Source of the DNA: JAHECQ01 sp047638695
GTDB lineage: Bacteria > Actinomycetota > Acidimicrobiia > Acidimicrobiales > SZUA-35
Reading direction: 5' to 3'
Length of the DNA stretch: 64,000 nucleotides
Assembly: GCA_047638695.1 (NCBI GenBank)
Contig: JBLINY010000009.1
Span: 10,910-74,909 of the forward strand
The notes under the pieces are model-generated. The model was not told the origin of the DNA and did not search any database. It saw only the letters and a program-made list of their open reading frames with translations. Positions 1 through 9,110 of the stretch are shown here, piece after piece. Position 1 is the stretch's first letter. Every line of letters starts with the position of its first letter. The translations under genes and the position numbers were made by a program.

Positions 1-56
1 AGTTGGCTGAGGCCAACGTCATCGCTACCAGCCCGATCAACCCTTCGTTCGGGTGA
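1..56 (+). CDS. C-terminal end of an upstream gene (partial)
   Basis: An open frame enters from the left edge (codons from base 3) and ends at TGA 54-56. It encodes a tail ending in IATSPINPSFG. Too little is visible to name a family. It is listed because it is open to the edge and is followed by a short gap before the next plus-strand gene, but an open frame this short could be chance. Confidence 0.3.
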   Translation, partial: LAEANVIATSPINPSFG

Positions 57-122
57 GGCGGGGCTCGAAGTTGGCGAGCTCCGCTAATGGGTGTTTCAGC
101 AGCCGATGACCCATGATGGAGC

Positions 123-1226
123 GTGGACATACTCGTCATTGGTGGCACTGGCCCCACAGGACCCCGCATCGTCAACGGATTGGTCGACCGTGGGCACACG
201 GTCACAATCCTTCATACCGGCAACCACGAAGTCGACACCATCCCGGCCCACCTCGAACACATTCATACCGATCCCTTCGATGGTGACGCCTTCCGGGCAT
301 CGATCGAAGGGCGGAACTTTGATGTCGTGTTCGCCATGTATGGGCGCCTCCGGTCGATTGCCGAAGTGTTGGTTGGTCGTACACCGCGGCTGTTCTCTAT
401 CGGCGGTATGCCGGTGTATCGAGGATTCGGAGAGTCGACGACCGAGTTCCCTGAGGGCATGCCAATCCCGACACTCGAGACCCAGCCCCTGGTGGACGAC
501 GAGCGGTCGGGCGTCAAGCCGTTCCGAATTGCCGAGACCGAAGAAGTTGTGAGGTCGCTCCACCCGGATGCGACACACTTTCGCTACCCCTACATCTATG
601 GCCCGAACCAGATCTTGCCCCGCGAGTGGACCCTGGTGAAACGAGCCCTGGATGGGCGGTCTCGGATCATCGCTCCCGATGGCGGGCTTGGTCTGCTCAC
701 CCACTGCTACGTCGAGAACGCCACCAACGCAGTGCTGATGGCCGTCGATCAAATCGACGTGTCCGCCGGCCAGGCGTACAACGTTGGTGATGACGTGCAA
801 TTGACGTTCTCCGGCTTCGCCGAAATCGTCGCCGATGAACTCGGGCACGATTGGGAGCTGGTGTCGGTTCCCTGGCCGCAGGCCGACCCGGCCGCACCGT
901 GGGTGCACAGTCACTCCTCGACTCACCGCTTGTTCAGCACCGAGAAGATACGCACCGAGCTGGGCTATCGCGACGTCGTTTCCCCCGAGGAAGGTCTGCG
1001 AAGGACCATCCGTTGGCAGGTCGAAAATCTTCCTGCCGACAAGACAGTCGCCGACCGCCTCCAAGACCCATTCGACTACCGGGCCGAAGACGAGTTACTC
1101 GCACTTACTGACTCCTACGCCAAGGCAGTGGCGGGTATCCACTATCCGGTTCAGCCCGGTTGGACGTTCGGCTACTACGGACCCCGCGAAAACCCGGGCG
1201 GGGCACGCGGTAGTTTCCGGGCCTGA
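123..1226 (+). CDS. NAD-dependent epimerase/dehydratase family protein
   Basis: This 367-residue protein is an extended short-chain dehydrogenase. A Rossmann nucleotide site GGTGPTG lies at residues 7-13, and a substrate-side segment RYPYIYGPNQ follows near residue 155. The normal catalytic YxxxK is not obvious: the expected region reads KPFRIAETE, so this may be an atypical, isomerase-like or RNA-binding-type member rather than an active sugar epimerase. The start is a GTG at 123; the long open frame on the other strand is a shadow. It is followed, tail to tail with a 7-base gap, by a 2OG oxygenase gene on the other strand, so it is probably its own transcription unit. The substrate cannot be told from sequence. 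Confidence 0.75.
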   Translation: MDILVIGGTGPTGPRIVNGLVDRGHTVTILHTGNHEVDTIPAHLEHIHTDPFDGDAFRASIEGRNFDVVFAMYGRLRSIAEVLVGRTPRLFSIGGMPVYRGFGESTTEFPEGMPIPTLETQPLVDDERSGVKPFRIAETEEVVRSLHPDATHFRYPYIYGPNQILPREWTLVKRALDGRSRIIAPDGGLGLLTHCYVENATNAVLMAVDQIDVSAGQAYNVGDDVQLTFSGFAEIVADELGHDWELVSVPWPQADPAAPWVHSHSSTHRLFSTEKIRTELGYRDVVSPEEGLRRTIRWQVENLPADKTVADRLQDPFDYRAEDELLALTDSYAKAVAGIHYPVQPGWTFGYYGPRENPGGARGSFRA

Positions 1227-1233
1227 TCGCAAG

Positions 1234-2304
1234 TCAGCCGTAGTGCAGTGCCATGTTTTCGGGGTAGCTGCGTTCGAAATAGTTCCAGAGCTGCTCACCG
1301 TAGACCGCAGGTCGGTGCTCGCTGGCCATCTCGCCGACGCCGGCAATGGTCTCCTCTCGACGGGCCATGAACCCGGCCGCAGCGTGACGAGGGCTGGCAG
1401 CGACGGCGGCCACGAAGCGGTCGTCGAGTCGCAGTGGATCAAGAGGGGTGTCTAACGACGGTCCGTGGAAGTAGCCGGCTGAGAATCGTTCCTCGGCGGT
1501 GATGACCCGATGAGGTGTAGCTACGAAGTAGTTCCCGGTGACACCCTGCAGCATTTCGCCCAGGTTGATCACCAGTCCTCCGGGGACAGTCGGTACATCA
1601 ATCCAGTCGCCCTGCGGATTCTGAACTTGGAGGCCTGAGGTGGGACCGGGCGCTAGCACGGTCAGAAAACCAGCGTCGTGGTGAGGATTCACGCCGGCCT
1701 GACCGGCAGGCGTTGGTGGGTAGTGAATGAACTTGGTGAGCGACATTGGCTGGTTACCGAAATATTCGGCGAAGTGCTGCTCGGAAAGGCCCAGGCCCAG
1801 AGCCAAGAGGGCGAGCAGCTTGTCTGCGAGTTGGTCACACTGACGCATCCACTCGAGCGTGATTTCGCGATGGCCGCCAAGGATCTCTTCTGGCATCCAC
1901 TGATTTGGGCCAAGTAAGCGGTTATACGAGGGTGTTCCGGCATCCGGCTCGGGAACCAACACCGCCGGCCACTCCGACCAGACGTCGATCTGCTCGCGGA
2001 TATCGGGCAGGTTGTTGGTGTACTCCGACCCCTCGGCCTCCCAGCCGCGGAAATGACGGGAGGCCTGTTTGTCGATGATCTGCTTCTGATCGAGGGGCAG
2101 TGAGAAGAAGCGCTGCATCAGATCGAAGACTGATTCGACAATTGCAGCGTCGACGCCATGATCGACGGCGACGAAGAAGCCGATGCGATGGCAGACATCG
2201 CTCAGATGCTCGGCCAATTGCGACTGCTCGGCGACTGTGCCGCCCATTCGGCTGACGTCGATGATTGGGATCTCGGCGAACGAGGTGGTCGACGCGGCAG
2301 ACAT
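1234..2304 (-). CDS. 2-oxoglutarate/Fe(II) oxygenase, isopenicillin N synthase-like
   Basis: A 356-residue protein of the IPNS/DIOX family. The N-terminal DIOX_N segment (IPIIDVS, then GFFVAVDHGV near residues 42-51) is followed by the jelly-roll core with the iron triad H208-x-D210 and H265, and the 2-oxoglutarate-binding R273-x-S275. All key residues are present, so it should be an active oxygenase acting on a small molecule, with 2OG (or substrate electrons, as in IPNS) supplying the reduction. The ATG start at 2304 is 9 bases from the stop of the upstream amidohydrolase gene on the same strand, so the two are probably co-transcribed. The substrate is unknown; family members act on many amino-acid and hormone-like compounds. 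Confidence 0.85.
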   Translation of the reverse strand: MSAASTTSFAEIPIIDVSRMGGTVAEQSQLAEHLSDVCHRIGFFVAVDHGVDAAIVESVFDLMQRFFSLPLDQKQIIDKQASRHFRGWEAEGSEYTNNLPDIREQIDVWSEWPAVLVPEPDAGTPSYNRLLGPNQWMPEEILGGHREITLEWMRQCDQLADKLLALLALGLGLSEQHFAEYFGNQPMSLTKFIHYPPTPAGQAGVNPHHDAGFLTVLAPGPTSGLQVQNPQGDWIDVPTVPGGLVINLGEMLQGVTGNYFVATPHRVITAEERFSAGYFHGPSLDTPLDPLRLDDRFVAAVAASPRHAAAGFMARREETIAGVGEMASEHRPAVYGEQLWNYFERSYPENMALHYG

Positions 2305-2313
2305 GCCGTAAAG

Positions 2314-4020
2314 CTACTGGCCTCCCCGGATAAGGCGGCCGGGCATTGCTCCGGTGTGTTCTCCGTTCTCGTAGGTGACCTCGCCGTGGCAAATGGTTGC
2401 CGTGTACCCCTGCGCCTTCTGGACCAGTCGCTTGCCGCCGGCTGGAAGATCCCAAACGATGTGAGGGTCCTCGAGCGAGAGGGCATCGAAGTCGATCACG
2501 TTGAGGTCGGCCCGGTAGCCGGGTGCGATAACGCCCCGATCTGCGAGCCCGTACAGCAGCGCGGTGTCCTGGGTCAGTTTGTGCACGGTGAACTCAAGGC
2601 CAAGTTTTGGTCCCTTGGTCCGATCTCGGGCCATGTAGGCGAGCATGTACGTCGGCACGCTGGCATCGCAGAGCACGCCGCAATGGGCTCCGCCATCGGA
2701 GAGGCCGAACACAGATGTTGGTTGCTCGATACGGATTCGCTGTTGTTCGAGATCGCCCGGATAGTCGCCAACCAGATAGAGCAGCGGCCTGCCGCTGGCC
2801 ATAGCGTCCATCAGCGCCTCACGTGGATCACAACCCTTTGCCTCAGCGATCCCGGCGAGCGAATCGCTGTGGCCGGGCTCGTAGCTGAGATCGTGGGGGA
2901 GCACGAACATCTTGTCCCAGCTCGAGATCATCTTGTTGGTGTCTGCGTAGCGCGACACCTTCGGCTCGTCGGCGAGGATACGAGCTCGGAACTCGGGATC
3001 GAGCAGCTTGTCGCGTTGTTCATCGAACGAGAGCGTCTTGATGTCGTTGAAAGAGGGAAACTGACGCATCGGGTTGACGGTTCCCTCGAGCGTCATGAGC
3101 ACCGAGGCCGGTCGCGCCCCGACCTGGGGTCGAAACTCGACGCCCGCCTCTTTCAGCCGATCAGCGAGCTCCCAGACCTTGTCGCTTACGTTGGAGGCAA
3201 CCAGAGCAGTGACGGGACGGCCCGTCTTCCGAGCGATGTGCTCGATCCAATACTGCTCCTCCGGCTGGTCGAGGTGATCGGAGATGATCTCCATCGTTCC
3301 GTGATCGAGTTCGGCGAACGCCTCACCGATAGCCATGATCTCATCGGCCGTTGCGTTGGTCCCGGGGACGTGATTGCCAGCCTTGTCGAGGTGGCCATAG
3401 AACCGTGAGGTCGAGAACCCGAGGGCGCCAGCGGCCATGGCGGTCCGGGTGATGTCAGCCATCGCGGTGATGTCGTCGACCGAGGCATCGTCATAGCAAC
3501 GGTCGCCCATGACGTAGTGGCGCACGGCCACATGAGGAACCTGGGCGCCAATGTCGATGGTGTACGGCGTGTCGATGACATCGAGGTAGTCGCTGAAGCT
3601 CTCCCAGCCCCACGGGATTCCCTCATGCAGTGCGGTGCCGGGGATGTCCTCGACGCTTTCCATCAACTCGACCAATGCGGTTTCGCTGCCAGGCCGGACT
3701 GGAGCGAACCCCACGCCACAGTTGCCCATCACAATGGTGGTGACGCCATGCCAGCTGCTCGGGGTTACTTGTTTGTCCCAGCAGACCTGACCGTCGTAAT
3801 GCGTATGGATGTCAACGAACCCGGGCGTGACGATGTGACCGCTGGCATCGATCTCACGAGCTGCTGTCCCGTTGACACCGCCGTCGATGGCTGCGCTGAC
3901 CTTCACGATCTGCCCGTCGGTGACGGCGACGTCGCCGACGAAGCCGGGAGCACCCGTGCCGTCGATGATTGTGCCACCGCGCAGAATGAGATCGGGTGTG
4001 GTGATGGTGTCGCTTGCCAT
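2314..4020 (-). CDS. N-acyl-D-amino-acid deacylase-type amidohydrolase
   Basis: This 568-residue protein is an amidohydrolase-superfamily member of the D-aminoacylase/dihydroorotase type (Amidohydro_3). A short N-terminal beta-sandwich (LILRGGTIIDGTG) leads into the TIM barrel with the metal HxH pair (VDIHTH, H72/H74) and the family stretch GNCGVGFAPVRPG around residues 99-111. The C-terminal sandwich ends near ADLNVIDFDAL. The family hydrolyses N-acyl-D-amino acids or related amides with one or two zinc ions. A close paralogue of the same length lies at 54319-56028. Here it is followed by a 2OG oxygenase gene with a 9-base gap. The true substrate is not predictable: many such actinobacterial proteins are uncharacterised. 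Confidence 0.85.
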   Translation of the reverse strand: MASDTITTPDLILRGGTIIDGTGAPGFVGDVAVTDGQIVKVSAAIDGGVNGTAAREIDASGHIVTPGFVDIHTHYDGQVCWDKQVTPSSWHGVTTIVMGNCGVGFAPVRPGSETALVELMESVEDIPGTALHEGIPWGWESFSDYLDVIDTPYTIDIGAQVPHVAVRHYVMGDRCYDDASVDDITAMADITRTAMAAGALGFSTSRFYGHLDKAGNHVPGTNATADEIMAIGEAFAELDHGTMEIISDHLDQPEEQYWIEHIARKTGRPVTALVASNVSDKVWELADRLKEAGVEFRPQVGARPASVLMTLEGTVNPMRQFPSFNDIKTLSFDEQRDKLLDPEFRARILADEPKVSRYADTNKMISSWDKMFVLPHDLSYEPGHSDSLAGIAEAKGCDPREALMDAMASGRPLLYLVGDYPGDLEQQRIRIEQPTSVFGLSDGGAHCGVLCDASVPTYMLAYMARDRTKGPKLGLEFTVHKLTQDTALLYGLADRGVIAPGYRADLNVIDFDALSLEDPHIVWDLPAGGKRLVQKAQGYTATICHGEVTYENGEHTGAMPGRLIRGGQ

Positions 4021-4082
4021 GAGGGGCGCTCCTCGGTTGTCCCACCAAGAACGCTACTACTGACGGGTTGGTAAGAAGGCAA

Positions 4083-4800
4083 TCACGGGTCGTTTCCGGA
4101 CAGGAGTGATGACGACAGCGGAACTTCCGCCAGATCGGTTGATGCATCGACGATGTAGTTGCCGGCAACGACCGGCTCGGGCCGTTGGCGTTCGTCGAAC
4201 CACGTAGTGTGACACACACCGACGGGGTCGCCACCGGAGGCGACAACCTGTACTTGCTCGGTGAATTGGCGGCGCACCATGGAAACGCCCCGATCACTGC
4301 TGGTCAGACGTTCTGTCGAGTGAAGCGTCACCGGTCCTTGGCCGACCTGGGTTTCGTAGTCGCCCGGGAAGCGCTGGTGTTCTTCCTCGCTGAGTTCGAA
4401 CCCAGTGCGGTCGCCGTCGTTGGCATTCGGGTCTCGGTGACGCGGTGCAGCGTAGTTCCGTCGGGGAGCTGGCGGTCTTGGGTCGAGGTCGTTCCCCACT
4501 CGTGGCGTTGCCACTCGATGCGGGGCCAGATGTCTAACCGGGGGTCGAACTGATGGCCGCTTATCGCGTTGTGAAGAATGAAGACGTGAAACGGATCCAT
4601 CACGTTCTCGTGGGCCTGGAACCAATTGCACGGCGCAATGCTTGGACCACCAAAGGCGAAGTGATCGATGATCACGATTTCCTCAGTGTCTGCGTCTAGG
4701 CCGTCGAAAATGTCGTAGAGGGGGAATACGGGCTGCTTGTGGACCGGTCCCATGTAGGTGAAGAGCAGGCCGTTGTACTCCACGACCGGGTACCAGGGCC
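4083..4800 (-). pseudogene. Rieske aromatic-ring oxygenase remnant (C-terminal domain only, frameshifted)
   Basis: Read on the minus strand, homology to the catalytic domain of Rieske non-heme iron oxygenases begins abruptly at YPVVEYNGLLFTYMGP. It continues through the iron-ligand segment ENVMDPFHVFILH until about 4440. There the frame is lost: the continuation (FELSEEEHQRFPGDYETQVG, then SSDRGVSMVRR) is in another frame and ends at 4083. The whole N-terminal Rieske [2Fe-2S] domain (CxH and CxxH) is missing. So there is a 5' deletion plus an indel near 4420-4440, and no functional product is expected. The missing front end is replaced by a dehalogenase fragment (next entry). Assembly error is an alternative that reads would settle. 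Confidence 0.75.
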
Positions 4801-5283
4801 GGGAACTTCCTGGCACCGGCCTGGAAACTGGGGTCGGGGAAGGGCGCGTTGTAAGCCGCGACCTCGTCATCGGTCGGTCCCCGTTGCACAGCCCGCTGCA
4901 GCATCTGACCGACGTCCATCACTTCGGCCGTTTGCGACCAGTTCAGCCAACCGTCGAAACCTGGCCCGAGCGACGCTCCGACGGGCAGACCGGTGTTGCC
5001 GATGGCGATGCGATCGAATCGATCGGGTTGCTCAGCTGCCACCCGAAGCCCAATCAGGCCGCCCCAGTCCTGGGCGAACATCGTGGCGGCGGGAAGGCCG
5101 ATCGTGTCGAGGAACTGACTCAGCCAGACCACATGGCAGGCGTAGGTGTAGGCAGCTCGATCGATCGGCTTGTCCGACCGGCCGAACCCGATCAGATCAG
5201 GCACCACACACCGAAACCCGGCCGAAGCCAGAGCAGGAATCATGCGCCGGTACAGAAAGCGTTGATGTTGTGATCTCACTCAT
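4790..5283 (-). pseudogene. haloalkane dehalogenase-like alpha/beta hydrolase remnant (truncated at both ends)
   Basis: From an ATG at 5283 the sequence reads MSEITTSTLS, then shifts into a frame with clear haloalkane-dehalogenase homology: LYRRMIPALASAGFRCVVPD, GFGRSDKP, and the nucleophile elbow FAQDWGGLIGL. The match runs to PDPSFQAGARKFPALVP and stops at about 4790-4800, where Rieske oxygenase sequence takes over in another frame. Lost parts are the N-terminal HGEP oxyanion segment and the C-terminal acid and histidine of the triad. The gene start lies 21 bases after the metallo-beta-lactamase gene on the same strand, as expected of a former operon member. Two deletions explain the pattern; the second fused two genes. 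Confidence 0.75.
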
Positions 5284-5304
5284 GCTCGAAACTTACCGGT
5301 GGCA

Positions 5305-6186
5305 CTACGCCTGGACGGCCGGTGATTCCAACCACCAACCGGCCCTATCTTGGTGACGCCGGATGTGCCCACAGCTCGGGCCGCCGAGATGTGTTGCCAA
5401 CACGAGCGTGTGGTCGTCGCAGTATCGCTCGATGAAGCTCCGTCGAGTCTCCGCTGCCTGGATCGGGTCGACATCAGGGGCACTTGCCCAATCCGGATGG
5501 TCAAACTGCATCGCTGAGTGCACAAGGTCGCCGGTGATGACCGCATCGGAGTCGTTGGAGGAGATGCGGACGCTGTGATGACCAGGAGTGTGGCCCGGCG
5601 TTGGTTCGAGCCAGAGAAGGTCATTGAGGCGTAGGTCGGATTGAATCAGCTCTGCCCGGCCGGCCTCGATGATGGGCCGAACGCTGTCCCCAGCTACGTC
5701 GCCGTAGATCTGTGGCTCCACGCTCCAGTGCTGCCATTCTCGTTCGCCGAACAGATACCGGGCGTTGGGGAATGTCGGCTTCCAACTATCGCCTTCGAGA
5801 ACGGTGTTCCAACCGACGTGATCGACGTGCAGATGGGTGCACAAAACGGTGGTTACTTCTTCCGGTGGAAACCCACTGGCTGTTAATCGATCCAGAAAGT
5901 CGCCCTGCTGCATATGAAAGTTGGGTGACCCCGGCCTGTCTTTGTCGTTTCCCCCGCACGTGTCGATGAGAATCTTCTCACCGCCGATTTCTACCCCGAA
6001 CGTATGAATAGACACTCGTAGGTTTCCTGTTGCCGGGTCGATGAAATCTCCAATGGCCCAGTCGTGCTCGAGAGCAATCGCAGGCGTCGCCATCGGCACA
6101 AGGCGAGTTGGGTCCCACAGTCCTTCTGATTCCGCGATTTTCGTGACCTTGGCCTCACCGACCTGCCAGCTGACTGACTCAATCAT
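5305..6186 (-). CDS. MBL-fold metallo-hydrolase (lactonase-like)
   Basis: A 293-residue metallo-beta-lactamase-fold hydrolase. The zinc motif HLHVDH sits at residues 118-123 (THLHVDHVGW), followed by the GHTPGHH motif and a final metal-site stretch LATHLGG. The overall pattern resembles AHL-lactonase/AttM-type and related soluble hydrolases acting on lactones or esters; the substrate is not determined. The ATG at 6184-6186 overlaps the stop codon of the upstream aldo/keto reductase gene, so translation is probably coupled. The remnant dehalogenase starts just downstream, which hints that the operon once handled a halogenated or aromatic compound. Confidence 0.8.
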   Translation of the reverse strand: MIESVSWQVGEAKVTKIAESEGLWDPTRLVPMATPAIALEHDWAIGDFIDPATGNLRVSIHTFGVEIGGEKILIDTCGGNDKDRPGSPNFHMQQGDFLDRLTASGFPPEEVTTVLCTHLHVDHVGWNTVLEGDSWKPTFPNARYLFGEREWQHWSVEPQIYGDVAGDSVRPIIEAGRAELIQSDLRLNDLLWLEPTPGHTPGHHSVRISSNDSDAVITGDLVHSAMQFDHPDWASAPDVDPIQAAETRRSFIERYCDDHTLVLATHLGGPSCGHIRRHQDRAGWWLESPAVQA

Positions 6187-7159
6187 GGATACCTCCTAGA
6201 TACCGTTCGTCCGAAGCTACGGCGAGTCTTTGGATTGCGGCGAGCTGGGAATCATCGAGCGTGTTGAACGTCTCAAACGCTGTCGCGTTGGCCCCAAGCT
6301 GCTCGGCCGAGCTCGCCCCAAAGACCACGCTTGCCAGGTGGGGGTGGGCGAAGGCGAAGGCGAAGGCAACATGGGCGGGAGGGATGCCCCAGTCGGTGGC
6401 CAATGAGACGACCTGCGGGGCAAGGGCCTTTCCCTTGGCCAGCACGGGAGACGCGTCATTCGACGCTCTTCCGATATCTCCAGCTGACAGGTACTTGCCG
6501 GTGAGTGTTCCTCCGGCGAGGACGTAGCTGGCGACAAGTCCGATGGGTCCGCGTTCAAATGCCCGAATCATCTCGGGGTCATCAGGTCCGGAGTGGTCGA
6601 CAAGGCTCGTGGCCATCTGTGCTGCAACCGGGCGTGGAACGTCGGCCGCTTCGCATATCTCGAGGGCCGTGTGGTGCTGGGCCGCCGTCCACATCCCAGT
6701 TCCCCAGGCCCGAGCCTGGCCCGAGTCGATCAAACTGCCCACTTGTTCGACCACCGAGGAGATCGGAAGGCCCTCCGGTGGACGGATGGCGTAGATGAGA
6801 TCGATATAGTCAAGGCCCATTCGCCGTAATGAACCGTCGAGCTCCGTTTTGGCATCTTCGGCTGGCCAGTGTTCCCACCACAACTTGTTGGCGACCGTGA
6901 CCTCATCGCGAACCCAGCCAGCGGCCCGGAACAGATCTCCAAAAACTATCTCGGAGTAGCCGGTTGCTACCGGGGCCTCACCTGTTTCGTCGTCATAGCG
7001 TGCGTCATCGAGAAAGGTAATTCCGGCTTCGCGTGCGGCGCGCATCACCGCGAGACCCATGTCTCGGCCGATGGTCTCGAACGTTCGCCACGAGCCGAGC
7101 GACATGACCGAAACAGTGAGGTCAGAGGCTCCGAGCTGCCGCTGCGGAAGGGCATTCAT
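6179..7159 (-). CDS. aldo/keto reductase
   Basis: A 326-residue NAD(P)H-dependent oxidoreductase of the aldo/keto reductase TIM-barrel family. It opens with LGASDLTVSVMSLGSW. The active-site strand reads FLDDARYD and the lysine strand VANKLWWEHW, and the C-terminal segment SSAEQLGANATAFE is typical of the cofactor-binding end. I place the start at ATG 7159 because the longer frame upstream has no family similarity and would run into the divergently transcribed gene. Its stop overlaps the start of the MBL hydrolase gene by 8 bases. A role in reducing a carbonyl intermediate in the same pathway is inference. Confidence 0.8.
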   Translation of the reverse strand: MNALPQRQLGASDLTVSVMSLGSWRTFETIGRDMGLAVMRAAREAGITFLDDARYDDETGEAPVATGYSEIVFGDLFRAAGWVRDEVTVANKLWWEHWPAEDAKTELDGSLRRMGLDYIDLIYAIRPPEGLPISSVVEQVGSLIDSGQARAWGTGMWTAAQHHTALEICEAADVPRPVAAQMATSLVDHSGPDDPEMIRAFERGPIGLVASYVLAGGTLTGKYLSAGDIGRASNDASPVLAKGKALAPQVVSLATDWGIPPAHVAFAFAFAHPHLASVVFGASSAEQLGANATAFETFNTLDDSQLAAIQRLAVASDERYLGGIHD

Positions 7160-7247
7160 CGGGCCACCGTACGGCACCGCAGACGGTCCAACAGCGATCG
7201 ATCGGCCTGATTGTGCAGCCGGCCCCAGCTTGCCTATCTTGCCAGAA

Positions 7248-8021
7248 ATGGATTCTCTGAAGGCAGCTCGCAGTATGAGAGGCTCGATTGGCATGCTGGG
7301 CATGCACTGGCTTATGGCCCCGTCGACCAGCACCAAAGCCGTCGAAGCCGGCATGCCCGCGGGCATTCCCGGCTATGCCGTCGGGCGGCTGGGCGTGCTG
7401 GGCGATTGCCCCGTCGACAACGTCGTGGGGGCCGCCTTTTTCTGGGACGCCGACTACATGCGGGCCCAGGTTCTCGAGGGTCGGTCGAAGATGAGCCCCA
7501 GCGAGGGGGCGGCCATCTTCACCCGGATCTGTCAAGAGTGGGGTGCCGACCACCTTGACGGTTTCGAGGGTGTCGAGCGGCTTGGCGAACTGGCCGAGCG
7601 AGTCGTCAACGAGGCCAGCCCAATTGGCGCACCCACGTTCGTGGGTTGGCGCGAGATGCCACTGCCGGCGGTCGGACCAGCTCGCACCTTCCAACTGTGC
7701 CAGACGATGCGTGAACTGGGTTTTGCTCGTCATTGTGCCGCTACCCATGCGGCCGGGATGAGCCCGGTGCAGGCGATCATGAGCGGCCCAACCGGTGCCT
7801 GGAACGCCAAGTTCTTTGGGTGGCCCGAGCCCTTCCCTGAGGGCGAGCCTATGAAGGATGCCCGAGACGAAATTGAATCGAACAGTAATCGTCTCCACGC
7901 GGCTGACTTTGCTGCCCTTGACGACAACGAGCGCGACGAACTGGTGGCGTTGGCCAAAGCTGCCCGCGACTATGCCGGCAGCAAGATGACACCAGACTCC
8001 GCCGCCGCCCTCCCCACCTAA
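7248..8021 (+). CDS. SCO6745 family protein
   Basis: A 257-residue helical protein resembling the actinobacterial SCO6745 family (no assigned biochemical role). The visible pattern is a histidine near residue 15 (GMLGMHW), then a proline/glycine-rich turn and PVDNVVGAAFFWDADYMRA, and a C-terminal half with GFARHCAATHAAG and WPEPFPEGEP. I chose ATG 7248 because the family similarity begins here; the open frame upstream reads across the promoter region shared with the divergent aldo/keto reductase. It is followed after 39 bases by a gene on the same strand. Such proteins are often encoded near F420 or catabolic genes, but that gives no function. Confidence 0.6.
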   Translation: MDSLKAARSMRGSIGMLGMHWLMAPSTSTKAVEAGMPAGIPGYAVGRLGVLGDCPVDNVVGAAFFWDADYMRAQVLEGRSKMSPSEGAAIFTRICQEWGADHLDGFEGVERLGELAERVVNEASPIGAPTFVGWREMPLPAVGPARTFQLCQTMRELGFARHCAATHAAGMSPVQAIMSGPTGAWNAKFFGWPEPFPEGEPMKDARDEIESNSNRLHAADFAALDDNERDELVALAKAARDYAGSKMTPDSAAALPT

Positions 8022-8060
8022 CGGGCCGTACGCGGCCCCGCAATCTGACAGAGTGGGCGC

Positions 8061-9110
8061 GTGCGCTACCTCCAGCTGATCGATTCTTCCGGCAACCTCC
8101 AACTCGTGGACATCGACACCGAGGTCCGTATGGCAATCGGCGAGCCCCTCGACCCGGAGGGTGACGCCAACGTCATTGCTGGCACCTGGTCCTTCGAGGG
8201 CCAATGGACGGCGTGGTCGATTGATTCTCCCGACATGGATGGCGCTCGCCAGATCCGGCTGCACGACGAGCACACGGATTCTGCTGCAGTGCTGGCCGAG
8301 GCGGTTACTGCGTTCTATATGTGTCCCAGCCCCGACGGAAGGTTCTTGAGTCACCTGTCGCCAGGCCCGCTCGGGCTCGAGCTGGCGGTCACCGAGATTG
8401 TCTCGGGAGATACGCGGATCATCGAGCGGGGCCAACCGATGTTCTGGTCGTGGTCGCCTGACGCCACTCAGCTAGCGGTTCACGTTGGCTCGAGGGTGTT
8501 GATCGCCGGGATTGACGGCAGCCAGCCCCATCCGCTCAGCCTCGATGCCGATCCGTTCATCACCCCGTGCTGGTTACCGGGCGGATCGGTGGCGTATGCC
8601 GCTGCCGGCGGCATTGTCAGCAGCGGGCTCGATACCTCCGTCACGACGTTGATCGAGCGAACCTCAGGCCGGTTCAGTATCGATCCTGACGGTCGACGCT
8701 TGGCACACCTGACCGTTGTCGATAACCGCGCGGCTCTTGTCGTGCATGATCTGTTGACCGGCGAAACCTCGGAGATAACAAGTGAACCCGTCGGGGCCTT
8801 CTTCTGGTCGACCCAGGGGCAGCTGGCGGCCCTCGTCGCCGCAGCCGCCGACCATGTTCGTTGGCTCGTTGCCGACGGGGCCGAGGTGGTGGCCTTGCCC
8901 CCCTTTCGCCCCGGCGCCATGTGGAGCCAAACGGTGCTCTCGTTCTTCGAGCAATACGCCCAGAGCCACGCGTGCTGGTCGCCCGACGGCAAGCACCTGG
9001 TGGCACCCGCGGTTGATGAACAAGGTCACGCCGGAGCATGGGTTCACGAGGTCGCAAGACCCCACCAGGCTCAGTGGGTGCCCGACGGTGTCATGGTGTG
9101 GTGGGCCTGA
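8061..9110 (+). CDS. TolB/WD40-like beta-propeller protein
   Basis: A 349-residue protein starting at GTG 8061 with no signal peptide. It is made of repeated blades with SPDG-type turns (CPSPDGRFLSHL, WSPDATQLAVH, IDPDGRRLAHL, WSPDGKHLVAPA), which resemble PD40/TolB-like propeller repeats, about six or seven in all. Such domains bind proteins or form the N-terminal propeller of prolyl peptidases; here no peptidase domain follows, so only a propeller is made. It probably follows the SCO6745-like gene in one transcript. The last codons and the stop lie inside a 17-bp tandem repeat. Function unknown. Confidence 0.6.
   Translation: MRYLQLIDSSGNLQLVDIDTEVRMAIGEPLDPEGDANVIAGTWSFEGQWTAWSIDSPDMDGARQIRLHDEHTDSAAVLAEAVTAFYMCPSPDGRFLSHLSPGPLGLELAVTEIVSGDTRIIERGQPMFWSWSPDATQLAVHVGSRVLIAGIDGSQPHPLSLDADPFITPCWLPGGSVAYAAAGGIVSSGLDTSVTTLIERTSGRFSIDPDGRRLAHLTVVDNRAALVVHDLLTGETSEITSEPVGAFFWSTQGQLAALVAAAADHVRWLVADGAEVVALPPFRPGAMWSQTVLSFFEQYAQSHACWSPDGKHLVAPAVDEQGHAGAWVHEVARPHQAQWVPDGVMVWWA

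Noticed and set aside
96..1064. 322-residue open frame opposite the first epimerase
   Set aside because: It lies wholly antisense to a gene with clear motifs, has no recognisable domain, and its composition is what high-GC DNA gives in shadow frames.
2158..3408. 416-residue frame opposite the amidohydrolase
   Set aside because: Same strand as no neighbour, no motifs, spans the boundary of two good genes on the other strand.
7122..8435. 437-residue antisense open frame over the SCO6745-like and propeller genes
   Set aside because: Antisense to two supported genes, no family likeness; a GC-rich shadow.
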